Assembly: GCF_022605725.1 (NCBI RefSeq)
Contig: NC_065546.1
Location: 29,384,227-29,448,226, forward strand
DNA length: 64,000 nt
From: Anthonomus grandis grandis
Taxonomy: Eukaryota; Arthropoda; Insecta; Coleoptera; Curculionidae
Direction: 5' to 3'
Part shown: piece by piece, positions 43,904 to 55,290 of the stretch
Position numbering within the stretch: position 1 is the first letter of the stretch
Layout: every line of letters begins with the position of its first letter
The notes under the pieces: generated by a model
Database searches by the model: none
Seen by the model: only the letters and a program-made list of their open reading frames with translations
Told to the model about the DNA's origin: nothing
Made by a program: the position numbers and the translations under genes

Positions 43904-44078
43904 GAGTTACTTATTATATTGGGTATTACGTCACTTATAGCAAAAATCAATTTAGAAATTTTTATCTCACACGCTCAACAATTGAAAAGAAGAAGAAAAA
44001 GAAGTGAGCGTGTGAGATAAAAATTTCTAAATTGATTTTTGCTATAAGTGACGTAATACCCAATATAATAAGTAACTC
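43904..44078. repeat. 175-bp near-perfect palindrome
   Basis: Arms of about 74 bp: GAGTTACTTATTATATTGGG onward on the left, ending CACACGCTCA near 43979, and the mirror TGAGCGTGTGAGATAAAAAT from about 44005 to GTAACTC at 44078. A purine-rich spacer of about 25 bases (GAAAAGAAGAAGAAAAAGAA) separates them. No clear target duplication was found. Probably a foldback or mariner-type MITE. Confidence 0.85.
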
Positions 44079-45119
44079 ATTATGAATTCGTCAGAACAAT
44101 ACAGATTTTACTTAATAGTCATACTTACAAGTTCATTATAAAATTATGTATATTATTATATCTATCTTCACCAATAATAAATTATTATTCGTGAAATCAC
44201 AGAAACGTACATGTATCAGAGACAACTATTTTTTTCTGCATGTATGTTATTTGGTAGTATGTTATGTATTTGGCATAGACATAATGCAAAATAGACATTA
44301 CTTACAAAAGGTCGCCAAGAAATGATAAGTCGAAAATTCATCTCCATATTTTTAAATTTAAAATATAATACCGTGTAAATGCTTATTATTATGTAGTACT
44401 TATTGATTTTAAGATTTTTACTTGTTTTAATAAATATTTTGTTAGCTCTATATTTGAATTTTATTTATGTTTTTAATAATGTCTTTTTCAGATCGTTGAT
44501 TGAAATAATAATAGGCAACAAAAATTAATTTTTCTATAATATTTCAATTGATGTTCGGAGGTAAACTGGAATTCTAAAAGAAATGTAATAATATTTCTTC
44601 AGGTTACCTGAATATTGATTGAAATATTATAGGGAAATTAATTAATATTGTCTATTATTATTTCAGCAGATTTTTAATGTTCATTTTTCCATATTTGGTG
44701 AAGGGGCCGGTATACATTTTTACATCTTTGCTATTTCGAATCGCATCCACCGTTTTTGTGGCGTTTTGTTCCGCAAAACTTTATTTAGAGGTTTGTCTTC
44801 TTTCCTTGGTCTGTTTTCTGTGGGGATTAGTAAACATCTGACCTTTGTGGGATCTTTCTGGTTTGGCGACAAAATGTCCTAGAATATTACGCGAAAATCC
44901 AGGCATTTTTAAAATATTTATTCTAATGAGGGTTTTACAGACATGACAATGTGTAAAACCCGCATAGAATTGTAATCTTAAAATGTTTAATATGCTGTGT
45001 TTTGCATAATGAAAATTAAAGCGTTATTCTAATAAAAAATAAAATATCAACTCTGATAAAAATATAATAAAAAATCAGAAATAAAACTCTAATAAACAAA
45101 CTTAACAACATATCATTTT
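44079..45119. other. AT-rich stretch, nothing assigned
   Basis: No gene-like frame. A minus-strand segment near 44690-44890 looks coding-like (for example GHFVAKPERSHKGQM) but has stops and is not recognised. Confidence 0.35.
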
Positions 45120-46268
45120 TTAAATAAAAGGCCCAAATAAACCGCCTTCTTTCGCTAAACAAAAACTTAACCTATCGTAAAAGCTATTTCGCACCTCCAA
45201 AAGAGTTTCAGGTAAAATGGAATTGGCACCTTCGACAATTTTATTTCGCAACTCCTCTAAATTTGTTGGCTTACTAAATTCATGCGTGTAAATGGTCTGC
45301 TTAAGGTAACCCCACAAATAAAAGTCATTTGGAGACGAATCTGAATTTCTAGGAGGCCATTAATATCGCTAGTCCCACTAATAAGGCGGTTAGGAAAAGT
45401 ATTTGTTAAAAAATCTTTTACCCTAGCCGCGTTATGAGCAGGACAGCCATCTTGCTGAAAATAAACCGATCCCAGGTCTACATCAGGTAGGATTTGAATG
45501 GCAGGAAGAACTTGGTTTTGCAGCAGCTCAAGGTACTTTTGGGCGTTTAAAGTGCCATTAATAAAAAATTGCCCTATAACATTGTCGCCCAAAATACCTG
45601 CTCAAACATTCAATTTCTGAGGATACTGGGTACGAAACTCAAAACTTTTGTGCTCGTTTTCCTAAGACCAATAACGAACAATGGAAGGATTGTGTTTGCC
45701 ATGTAATGGAAAAGAAGATTCATCAGAAAACAAAATATTTAAAAAAAAAATATTCGTTTTCATTTGCCTTTTCCATCATGGTTTCACAAAATTCCATTCT
45801 TTGCCACTGGTCTTTAGGAAATATTTCCTGAGTTTTTGAATACTTGAAACATTTGTACCCATATTTTTTCCAGATACGAGCAACTTTCTTGCTCATTCTC
45901 AGTTCCTCTCCAACACTTCTAGTGGACCGTGTCGAATCAAGTTCTAGGGTACTGCAAACCATTTCTTCCCGCCGTTCTATATCCTGGACCACTTCAACAG
46001 GTGTTTCTTGACGTTTTGTGTGGCATTTTTTATAATCTTGAAGACAAAAAGATGTCTCAAAATTTGTAATCACATTTAAAACCGTTTTTGCACAAGGAAT
46101 CGGTCTATTCTCAAATATCACTGATAACAAATCTCTACATTGTACTGCCGAATTGCCTCCATAAAACCATTTAATTAGTTGAACTCTTTCGGAAGGGGTA
46201 TAAACAGCCATAGTGAAAAAAATACGAAAATAACGCTGAAAAATCATTAATGCAACGTGCAGTAACAC
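45120..46268 (-). pseudogene. Mariner-like (DDE_3) transposase, decayed
   Basis: The N-terminal HTH (MAVYTPSERVQLIKWFYGGN) is followed by a second helix region (MSKKVARIWKKYGYKCFKYS) and the catalytic domain FSDESSFPLHGKHN (first Asp) and SVYFQQDGCPAHNAARVKDF (second Asp). After a frameshift near 45370, PPRNSDSSPNDFYLWGYLKQ holds the third acidic position, Asp. Stops at W-S-stop and N-V-stop (about 45660 and 45600) and the frameshift kill it. The start region is of the DUF4817 type found in insect mariner relatives. Element ends were not found. Confidence 0.85.
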
Positions 46269-46269
46269 A

Positions 46270-48060
46270 GCAAAGTAAGGTCTGCTGACTCCCGGTTCAA
46301 AAAATAAAAACCACAGAACACAAATATAGAGAAATGCGTGTTGCCTAATAAACAGACAGAAATTCTGTTGACAGCTATATTGACGTTGTTGACATAGACG
46401 GGGGCGACCATCTTGGGTGGCATATGGCGGGAAATTTAAGCATGATTTATTGGGCGATATTTACATTTAAAGTAATTTGCAGAATTACAGAAGTTGATGC
46501 GTTAACTGATGAGTGATGAGAGATATATTTAAATAGAATTTTATTTTAAAATTATCAATACGTTTATCAGTTTGTTTCAATGTGGATATTTTATTAAAAA
46601 CAATTTTAAAATACCCACATTTTATTAAAATTATACCCATTTAAAAAAAAAAAAAAAATATTAAATTTAATATCCATTTTTAATTAAAAAGTGTTTTTTT
46701 TAAATTTAAGTTGGAAAAAAATAAATATTGTTCATCAGACATCCATCCCTCATCACTTTATTCAAGAATTAACACATCAACTAAAATACTATTTGATTAA
46801 AATTTAATTCTCAAGATATTGTTTATTTAGGACATTTAAGATTTTTAGATATAGATACTTACCAAGAATTATAAATTGGCACTATATGGGAGCAAATTTC
46901 AAATTAAAAAAAAAGCTAAATTGTCTTTTAAATATTTTATTTTAAGATGGATTAAAATAAATTTAACAAAGGGTTTTAAAATGCATAAAAATAGTTATAA
47001 TAAATTATAAATTAAATACAGTAAACTGTAAGTACTGTATTAATAAGACCTATTATGTAAAAAATTGAATTGTTGCAGGTATAAAGTATGTTTTACCTGA
47101 ATATCCTAATAATTTTTGGATTTTCAGAAAAAAGTACCTGCTTTTTTTTTTGTCTCCTTAAGTGTTTAAAACATTATAAGAAACATGTATAATATAACAA
47201 ACATACCTAAATAAAAAATTAAACATATATATATATATTTTAACCATCTATACAATTGTAACAAAATAATATATATCCACATATTATGGAAAACAAAATA
47301 TAAACTCTTATAACAACAGAAACTGTACCTATTTCTTCAAATAAATCTGGCTTCTTATTATGAATAAATTAATTAATAATGACTAGATATAACACAAATT
47401 CATATGTACAAGTTAATATGCATGTTTTTTTAATTTTTTGAGTATAAGCAAATAAAAACAAAATATAAACTGTAATAAAAAACTTAACTTAATCCGTGAC
47501 ATGATATAACTATGTACAGCATGATATAAATACCATAATATGTTTTTTTTTATTTTTCTTTTTTTTTACCACAAATCAATAAAAACAAAATATAAATTCT
47601 AACAAAAAAAATAAATAAAATAAAAATGTCTAAATGCAACTTCAAAGGTTTCCATTGTTGCCAAATACCTTAAGCTTGATTTTGGTTAGTCACAATCGGG
47701 TATAGATGTCAAAAGTCAGTGGGGTTGTTTCCAGTAAGTATGGAACATGAAATATAATAAAACAGATTAAGGCAGTATGTTCTGTATACAATATTATATC
47801 CTTATATTCTAATCGGGTTAATTAATTATCCTAATTAGTATTTCATCCTAATGATCCAAAATATGAAAGTCTTTATTATTAGTAAGTATTTATTATCACA
47901 GTAGTTATGATCACAATTAAGGTTCTAAATAATACTTTAAAGGGTTTTATATTAGTCTATAATTTAGTTTTAAGCAAATATTATGATTTTAATTAATCAT
48001 TCAATAAATAAAATAGTACTATAAAAAGCAAAGCATTTACGATTCTGATAGTGTATCATG
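46270..48060. other. AT-rich stretch with low-complexity A/T runs
   Basis: No gene. A GC-richer point at 46400-46440 contains CCATCTTGGGTGGCA, repeated in the same direction at 51387-51401. Many poly-A/T runs and an (AT)n run at 47225-47240. Confidence 0.4.
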
Positions 48061-48067
48061 ACAATAT

Positions 48068-50941
48068 TTAAGATTTTTGTTTTTTTGAAGGCATTTTAGA
48101 TTGTTGAAACTTTTTCTGTTTTTTAGAATGGCCAACACTTAAAAATTGTGGTTGTGAAGTTGGCTTTTGATTTTTATCCTTTAAATATTTATAAATTATT
48201 AAGGAAGTGTTACCTTGGACAACTTGTTTAACAATGTCATGCTGGTCACAAAAAGAGAAGTCCTTAAAAAAATGTTTATAAACCAACCAAAACTTTTTCT
48301 CTAAATTGACTAAATGACCATGGTTATCCAAAAATTTGTATAACTTAAGGTGCATTAAGTCAACTAGGGAAATCAGTTTTTGAGAAGGATATGTCAATCT
48401 GGATGTGTCATCATTTTCCTTAAACTGAACAAATAGGTGATGTGTTTCTACTTCAGGTGAATATAAATTTTTATAACAAGTGGCACAATTGTCTAGATCC
48501 AACTTTTTCAGTATATAACCAGCCACATATGCAGTAGCATAATTATTCTCTAACAAAATTTCCTCCTCATTGGCAATATCTGGATCTTCAAAGATACATG
48601 GCTGATTATTGCAATTAGACACTGGGTACATAGAATTATCAGCACAAGAACTTTCAGAATACTTTTGTAGAAAATCCCCAAAGTTACCCAGAGATTGACA
48701 AAAGTCATCTTCACAATTAGAGTTTTTTGAAATAGGTGAACTTAAGTTATTTATGACCAATGTTTTTAAAGCTCCAACAAATTGTAAACAGGTTGGATTT
48801 AAATTGCATATACCATGTTGCCTAATTTGTCCAAACAAGTTTTCAATTGGGTCTTGATTTAGGTTCCTTAAATTGAGATATTTTAGACCCATCTTACTTA
48901 AGTTTTCCCATAGAAGCATTACTGCCCTTATTGTAGTTTGCCAGCCCTTTACAAATTTATGTTTATTACTCTCTTTCCCCTTTTCCTTATCAATAATTTT
49001 CCAATTCCTAATTTTAAGCAACATGGCTGACCAAAATTCCCAATGAGGAGAATCAGCTGACAATGCACAAAGGTACTTTTTGCCACTACTGTTTTTAAAC
49101 TGCGAGCTATTGAGTGAGTCAAAAAGATTGTCAATCATATGACAAAATTCAGCAGTATAAATTGCTTCTGATGTTAAAGCACCAACAGAACAAAAAGTTT
49201 CAATTGCTGCTGCCATTGACTGACTCAATTGACGAGCAGCTACACTAACTTTCATAACTAAAAAACTGTCCTTAAAATTGAAATGATGTTGCTTCAGCTT
49301 GGGAAGACATTTATATGTTCTCATGGTATTATCTAACTCAAATGCTCGATGGATATAGTCCATAGTGGCAAATTTCCCTTCTTCAAATTCAATCCTATTT
49401 TTTATGAGTGAATTTCTTGTATTTTTTAATAAATGTGGTACATCAAAAATGGTAGTGATGCACTGTCCATTTACAACAAAATGGTAGGGAGTTGGCTTAT
49501 CATCAGAATATTCTATAGTTAATTCCCTTAAGGCCGCAATATTTGTGCTACCCTGATCACAAATGGTTGTGCAGACTTTCAAACCAATTGATTGTAAATC
49601 TTTTATACAAGATAGTATAAGTTTTTTTAAAGCCTCAGTTTTAATAGTGTCCTTAGTAAAAAAATAAGAAACAGGCATCTTGTAAGGTTTTCTTAGGCCC
49701 CTTACCATAAAAACCAAAGCATGATTTGCCAGATTACGGGTCCTGCCAAGCTCACCCAAATCCTCAAAACCAGAGATTCTTTGCTTAGATTTTTCATAAA
49801 AAAGCCCAGAAGTTAAGGAAATTTCATCAAACATGAGAGCACAGCAGCGGTCTAGGTCACTCATAGACTCTGCCTGCAACTTAAGATGTTCAAGAATAGG
49901 CTTAATGTGTCCACATTCAAAGGGAATATTAGAAAGTATCGATTGAAGAGTACGAGGTGATGGTAATTGAAAAAAATGTCTTAAATACTTGTACAGTCTG
50001 GGACTACGTTTAAAGATGGAGAGGGAAAAAGCTTTATCCTTAAAAGACCATCTACGACCAGAAGGAGGACGGTTTGCATTTAAAATTTGGCAGTTTATAA
50101 AGTCCTTTGTTACCTCATTAAGATTTTCCTCAATAAACTGAAACCTACCATCATTATATAGTGATTTTAGAGATGCAACATGAGCTCTTTCATTCTTGAG
50201 AAGAAACTTAAGCTTAGATAACTTACACATCACAGACTTATGTACATTATACATAATTTCTTGCTCATTTGTAAGATTATCCTTAGACAGTCCTGCCTTG
50301 GCAAGAATGCCCCTCTTTTTCTCAAGAAGAAAAGAGTATTTGTCACTATGGTCTCTCTTAGTTTTCAAACTGGAGAAATCAGAGCTGGACGATATGGGAG
50401 TATTATCCAGATTCACAGTGTCTAAAGAGATGTTTGGTAAATTAGAACCGGAAAGATTTGGAACCATGATTTTTAAGGATTTTTGCTCTTGAAATGAACT
50501 TAGATCTTCTTTACTAACGGAGTAAAGATGTTCTCTGTCAATCTGAGCAACATCAATGAATACATCTTGAGACACACTTTGGGACTGTGTTGCAAATAGG
50601 ACTTTTTTTTCATTAGGGACCTTTGAATAATTATGATCACTTTGCATTTCAATCTTATGTGGTACAGCATCCCATCTAAGTCGCACAGGATTATTTGGGT
50701 TATTAAAATCAGAACCAGAAAAGTGATTGGAGCAAACTCGATAATTGGTGACACTTTTAGTTGGACTAACATGACAGATCTCCCTCCAAGATTTTTGTAA
50801 GGATGAATTCAATGGAAATTTAAAGAATCTATGATTTCTGTGACTTTCTGGGCAATTACTAATATACAAACTACTGCATAAAGGATATTTGCACGAATAT
50901 TTTAATCTAGATGAAGACAATGAAAAGGAAATACTAGACAT
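48068..50941 (-). CDS. P-element-type transposase with THAP domain, uninterrupted
   Basis: One intron-free frame of 957 residues. The THAP finger occupies about residues 15-95 (CKYPLCSSLY, FFKFPLNSSLQKSWREICHV, NYRVCSNHFSGSDF, WDAVPHK) with the C2CH ligands present. A linker and leucine-rich coil (SKLKFLLKNERAHVASLKSL) precede the RNase-H-like catalytic domain: RRWSFKDKAFSLSIFKRSPR, CALMFDEISLTSGLFYE (first Asp), VCTTICDQGSTNIAALREL (second Asp), the GTP-binding-type insertion with TIFDVPHLLKNTRNSL, and RNLNQDPIENLFGQIRQHG, which carries the last acidic residues. A basic C-terminus (KKQKKFQQSKMPSKKQKS) may be a nuclear signal. This is full family length with no lesion. It could be an active element or a domesticated gene; no terminal repeats were identified. 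Confidence 0.9.
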   Translation of the reverse strand: MSSISFSLSSSRLKYSCKYPLCSSLYISNCPESHRNHRFFKFPLNSSLQKSWREICHVSPTKSVTNYRVCSNHFSGSDFNNPNNPVRLRWDAVPHKIEMQSDHNYSKVPNEKKVLFATQSQSVSQDVFIDVAQIDREHLYSVSKEDLSSFQEQKSLKIMVPNLSGSNLPNISLDTVNLDNTPISSSSDFSSLKTKRDHSDKYSFLLEKKRGILAKAGLSKDNLTNEQEIMYNVHKSVMCKLSKLKFLLKNERAHVASLKSLYNDGRFQFIEENLNEVTKDFINCQILNANRPPSGRRWSFKDKAFSLSIFKRSPRLYKYLRHFFQLPSPRTLQSILSNIPFECGHIKPILEHLKLQAESMSDLDRCCALMFDEISLTSGLFYEKSKQRISGFEDLGELGRTRNLANHALVFMVRGLRKPYKMPVSYFFTKDTIKTEALKKLILSCIKDLQSIGLKVCTTICDQGSTNIAALRELTIEYSDDKPTPYHFVVNGQCITTIFDVPHLLKNTRNSLIKNRIEFEEGKFATMDYIHRAFELDNTMRTYKCLPKLKQHHFNFKDSFLVMKVSVAARQLSQSMAAAIETFCSVGALTSEAIYTAEFCHMIDNLFDSLNSSQFKNSSGKKYLCALSADSPHWEFWSAMLLKIRNWKIIDKEKGKESNKHKFVKGWQTTIRAVMLLWENLSKMGLKYLNLRNLNQDPIENLFGQIRQHGICNLNPTCLQFVGALKTLVINNLSSPISKNSNCEDDFCQSLGNFGDFLQKYSESSCADNSMYPVSNCNNQPCIFEDPDIANEEEILLENNYATAYVAGYILKKLDLDNCATCYKNLYSPEVETHHLFVQFKENDDTSRLTYPSQKLISLVDLMHLKLYKFLDNHGHLVNLEKKFWLVYKHFFKDFSFCDQHDIVKQVVQGNTSLIIYKYLKDKNQKPTSQPQFLSVGHSKKQKKFQQSKMPSKKQKS

Positions 50942-52780
50942 TTTCCCCGTGGAGGACCAAGAATTAAAACTGAATTGTAAAAAAAAATTTAAATTGAGAA
51001 TACTGACATTGATATGTCCAAAATAGGATTGAATCTATAATTATACCCTGGAAAATGATAATACATCCAAAATGCACCTTAACATTATGAGAAAACACTT
51101 AGGTACCTATGTCATAATTAAAATTTACCTGTCTCCTGCACTATGTAGTTGCACGATGATTGGATGTTGGCACGATTGTGAAATATTTTATTAACCCATT
51201 ACTTAAGAAAACTAAAAAAAGCTATAAAATTACTTAAAAAACTTTACATTGGAAAAAAACCACGAGGCTTGGCTTGTTTTCCATCCAAAAGAAACTGAAA
51301 ATAAACGGTCATCAAATACGACAGTTAAAAAATGTCACTATTGTCATGTTTGATGTACGTCAAAATCAAAAATTAGAATCAATCGGCCATCTTGGGTGGC
51401 AAACTATTCCGCCCCGCCACATTCAACTTTCATACCGGTGATAAAAACCAAAAATTCCGCCGCCTGCAAGCCGCAACCAAGCGGTGTTGCCATTATTTTG
51501 GATAATACGTAGCTCACGATAACAAATCTGTATGTTAAGTGTCACTGTCAATGTCAGTTAGTCCGGCAAACAACTGTGTTTGTTGTCTCTGTCCCCTATA
51601 TAGTTCACCGATGGAGGAAAAGAGGGACTAAAGGCGAAACGGCGAAATTATCAAAAAAATTCTTTTTATTTTGTTTGGCATGGCGAGTCACGACTGCTTA
51701 CGTGCGAGAACGAGAAACATATTTATTAATTTATAACCTTAATTCATCGTGCTGTGGGTGTAATTACTGAATTTAATATTTATCCAGGCATGTATCTTTT
51801 TATATAAAGTTTGTGCTATATGACGTATTTTTTGTATGTGGTGTTTGGTTATGATGTAGGAAGAAACGTGGCCTGTTTATTGACATAAACATAAAACCAT
51901 AGAAAAATATACGCTGTGCGAATTGTGTTCTTACATCTGTGATAGAACGTAACTTATATTATATGCTTTTTAAAGGATTATTTTCATTTCCCCATCTATT
52001 TTGTATCTATTTATGGTAAAAGGTTAAAATAATTTCTTTCATTCATTAATCTTTCCATATATTCTCTTTGGTTTCTCGATATACAGTCGAAAAAAGGCAT
52101 TAACTCTAATAAAACCTAAAAATATATATAGTGTGGAAAGAATTCTTTGCCTGGGAAGTTATTTTAAAAATATTTTGAATGGTAAGCAAATACTGCGTTC
52201 TACGTCAGGTTTTGTCTAATTTGTTAAAGGTTGGTATGTTTGGTATATATTGTGTAAATTTTAAAAGATACCATCCCAATTGGCTAGGTGAAATAAGACA
52301 ACATCCACTCTGGATGTCATATGCACTTATGACTTTCACCAATTTGCCAAACTTTGGATGTACCTTATTTTCAGTTTTTATTTCAGTTATTTCAATTTTC
52401 AATGTAAATATGTGCTGATTTTTTATGATTTAAATAATTGTTGTTATTTATGTACATTTTGATATGTTTGTTATGCCTAAATCAAATCAGGACATAAAAA
52501 ACCCAGGCACACCATCTTTTAAAGTTCTTGAAAAAAAATTATATTTTTTGCCAGCTCTTATTGCCTAATTTTCAATCACTTAAATGTCACAAAATAATTG
52601 ATGAAATCTCTATTACATATAAATAAGAACCTAGAATTGCACTGTAGGGTAGTACAGTAGGGGTGTTTATTTAGAATACTAATAAAACTCAATGCACAAA
52701 TCTTAAAATCATTAATTAAAACAATGTAGAGTAATATAGTTAAAGGTACTTACTTCTTTAAAAATCTTTCTTTATTACAG
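50942..52780. other. Promoter-like and intron-like region between two divergent genes
   Basis: 51360-51560 is GC-richer than its surroundings and contains GCCATCTTG (the consensus of YY1/Pho sites) at 51386-51394, plus CCGCCCCGCCAC. It could serve the P-type transposase gene to the left, the DUF4806-like gene to the right, or both. A possible 5' exon ending TTTTGAATG/GTAAGC at about 52180 is the only other signal. No coding frame is convincing between 51600 and 52780. Confidence 0.35.
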
Positions 52781-53890
52781 AATAATGTCTTCCTGAAAAA
52801 TAAAGTCTCTTTTAGACATATCTGCAAGGCATTTACGCATACTAGTATCAATTCTGTTGAACCAAATAATCAAGAACAGAGAGAAAATATCGACCGTGCA
52901 AAAAATGATGATTTTTATGACATTAACATAGATAAAATTATTGACTCGGAGCCTGAATTTAATATAAAACAACAATTAAGTTCAGATACTGAGTTTAAAA
53001 TTGACCCTGAAATTGTCCTAAATGCAGAAAATGTGCCAATTCATGGCAATGCAGACGAGCAAGTTAAGAAAAAAATTGAGCAAACACTAAATTCATTAGA
53101 AAAAGAGTTAGGATCTTGGGCCACAAAGCATAAAATTAAAAGAAGTGCAGTATCAGATTTATTGAAACTACTGAGTAAATATATACCAAAAGCTGATCTT
53201 CCGAAAGACTACACAACTCTCCTAAAGACTCCAAGAAATACTAAGTTGTTGGACATGACACCTGGAAGTTATTACCATTTTGATATGAAATCAGCCATAA
53301 TTTACATTTAAAGTAGGTACTAAAAGCTCAATGTAGAATATTTATTTATTGGATGTGGCCCTAAGACTAATTAATGTTAGTTTACATTAATTTTTATTTA
53401 ATAGTCTTATTGGTTATTGCTTGGTTTCAGATCTCTTATCTTGCCAGCATTGGGGGTCACGAAGTTGGGGCAATTACTAAAAATATTTTAAGAAAGCTTT
53501 TGACTAATGCAGTTGCTAGCCTTTATAATTGGGAGGGTAAAAAAGGTAAGAAAATGTTTTCTTTGCTAATTTTATCAGATTGCATAAAAAAATGATAAAA
53601 AAAATGTGCTATATTTTTCTATAGGTTATATATTGTAATAATTGTACAGAAGCCGCAATACAGAGTCCTCACTATAAGGGTATTGAAGAAGACGTTATCC
53701 AAGCGATAAAAAACTGGATGAGACATGCCTCAGCAAGGCTGAAAACTACTAATCAGTAAGTTTAAATATGTTTATGCTTTTTAGTTTTTCTGATGCACTT
53801 TTCACTATTATTATATTCTATTCTTTTTATTCAGGAAGAAGAGCCCAGAGGGAAGTGATGAAAATTCACTTGATGTCAGGTTCATTTAAA
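52781..53890 (+). CDS. DUF4806-like protein, 3' exons of a multi-exon gene
   Basis: Exon 52781-53309 (acceptor TTTATTACAG) has an open frame with RSAVSDLLKLLSKYIPKADL, LLKTPRNTKLLDMTPGSYYH. This resembles the N-terminal block of a widespread transposon-derived insect family (LLKTPR...G.Y.HFG). It ends in a stop unless spliced near 53291-53313. Exon 53432-53546 reads SYLASIGGHEVGAITKNILR and LYNWEGKKG, the DUF4806 pattern, with donor GGT/AAGAAA-like. Exon 53629-53757 reads VIQAIKNWMRHASARL; a last exon 53837-53890 reads KKSPEGSDENSLDVRFI then stop. The upstream start exon was not found and the first junction is uncertain. Confidence 0.5.
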
Positions 53891-54451
53891 ACCTGCTGAT
53901 ATTATACGTTCAGTATTTGAAGTCCGTTTTTAGCCAAGTTTTTGGGAAAATATTTTTATAGATAAATGTACATACTTATCCTTAAATTAAATTTAAAGCT
54001 AATATACATTCAAAAAAAGATTTTGAATTTTTTTTTGGATATTTTTTTGTTGGTATCCCCAGAAGTGAGAATTTTTAAGTTGTGATCTTTAAGATCACAA
54101 TTTGGCACTGGTAGCAGAAAAGAAATCAATATTGCTGAATTTAAAAATTTAATATTCCGAATGGTAATACTGTAATCAATAATGGTATAATTAATTATAT
54201 CAATTAGATATACCATTTGATATGGCTATTAGATATTCCGATTATGTCCTAAGATATATCCTTGAGATCTTTGAGATATAAATAGATATCTACTGTATAT
54301 TAGATGTAATATCTACATATATCTAGAGGATATTCCCTATATCCTGGATATAGGCAAACATTTGGATATCTAGACGATATTTATTGGCTATCCTGGATGC
54401 ATATTTACACATGCTCCTATACGGCGGCACCAGGGTGCTGAAATCTATTAG

Positions 54452-54529
54452 CACAGATGTAAATAGCTCCGCACGGAGCTATTCCATGTGCTTTTCCATA
54501 TGCTCCGTGCGAAGCTCTTTACATCTGTG
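54452..54529. mobile_element. 78-bp hairpin mini-element in the MULE left TIR
   Basis: Ends CACAGATGTAAATAGCTCCG and (reverse complement) CACAGATGTAAAGAGCTTCG, flanked by CTATTAG (54445-54451 and 54530-54536). The right MULE TIR at 61908-62014 has the same sequence without the insert, giving an empty-site control. Same family as 40206-40271. Confidence 0.88.
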
Positions 54530-55090
54530 CTATTAGCCTTTGATGCACACAATTACGCTACAAACGCTCACTGATTTAAGCACCCATGCGTACATGTCGC
54601 GTGTGTTTGTCTGTTATGTTAGTATAGTTATTGTCATTGCGAAGTACACGTGTTTATTGTTATTTAAACGCAAAACCTCGTGTTTTTGTCTGTTATATTT
54701 ATATAGTATAATTATTGTCAATGCGAAGTACACGTGTTTGTTGTTACTTACACATCACAAGGGAAGAGGAATATGCTGAAACTATTAAGTCCGTTTTAAA
54801 GCGTATTGACCCAGTATGTAAGATTCTGTTGAGCAACGTGATAAATGAAGATAAATATACTGTGGAAGTAAAAACAAAATTTTCTGATGACTATGAGAGT
54901 GAATGCAGAAACTGGATAAAGAAATACTCGATAGAAACACGTACTGACCGGATAGTATCAAATACATCAATAAAAGTAAGCAATGTAGATATGGACAGGG
55001 TTATTCATTATATTTTGATACCTACCTGTAGCCTTAATTTATTGTAAGTCTTAAAATAAACAATAAATACAGTATAGGGTTTAACAGGTA

Positions 55091-55290
55091 CAGGGTGATC
55101 CTTTATAATTCGCCACCTCCACTATCGGCTTTATTTGAAGAGATAGTAAAAAACTTCAAACAAAAAAGTTGTAGGGTTTCATCTGAGCTATCAGAATTTC
55201 ATGTAAAAAAACAAAAAAGCATCGTAAACTGGCTGTGTTAATTAAACTTACATTTGTTTAAACTTTATATTTTTTAAATGGAACACTCTG
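55091..55290. mobile_element. Small mariner-like MITE (200 bp)
   Basis: Ends CAGGGTGATCC and (reverse complement) CAGAGTGTTCC, flanked by TA (55089-55090, 55291-55292). Non-coding; it lies in the MULE between two coding parts. Confidence 0.7.

Noticed and set aside
43904..44078. Possible tRNA or other structured RNA gene
   Set aside because: The fold is a single long perfect stem without tRNA features; a foldback element fits better. No tRNA, rRNA or snRNA signature was seen elsewhere in the window.
47220..47245. AT-dinucleotide run as a regulatory element
   Set aside because: Simple-sequence repeats are common in AT-rich DNA and nothing nearby supports a function.
54230..54400. GATATCC-like repeats as a CRISPR-type or satellite array
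   Set aside because: Units are irregular in length and sequence with no constant repeat; best seen as degenerate simple sequence into which the MULE inserted.
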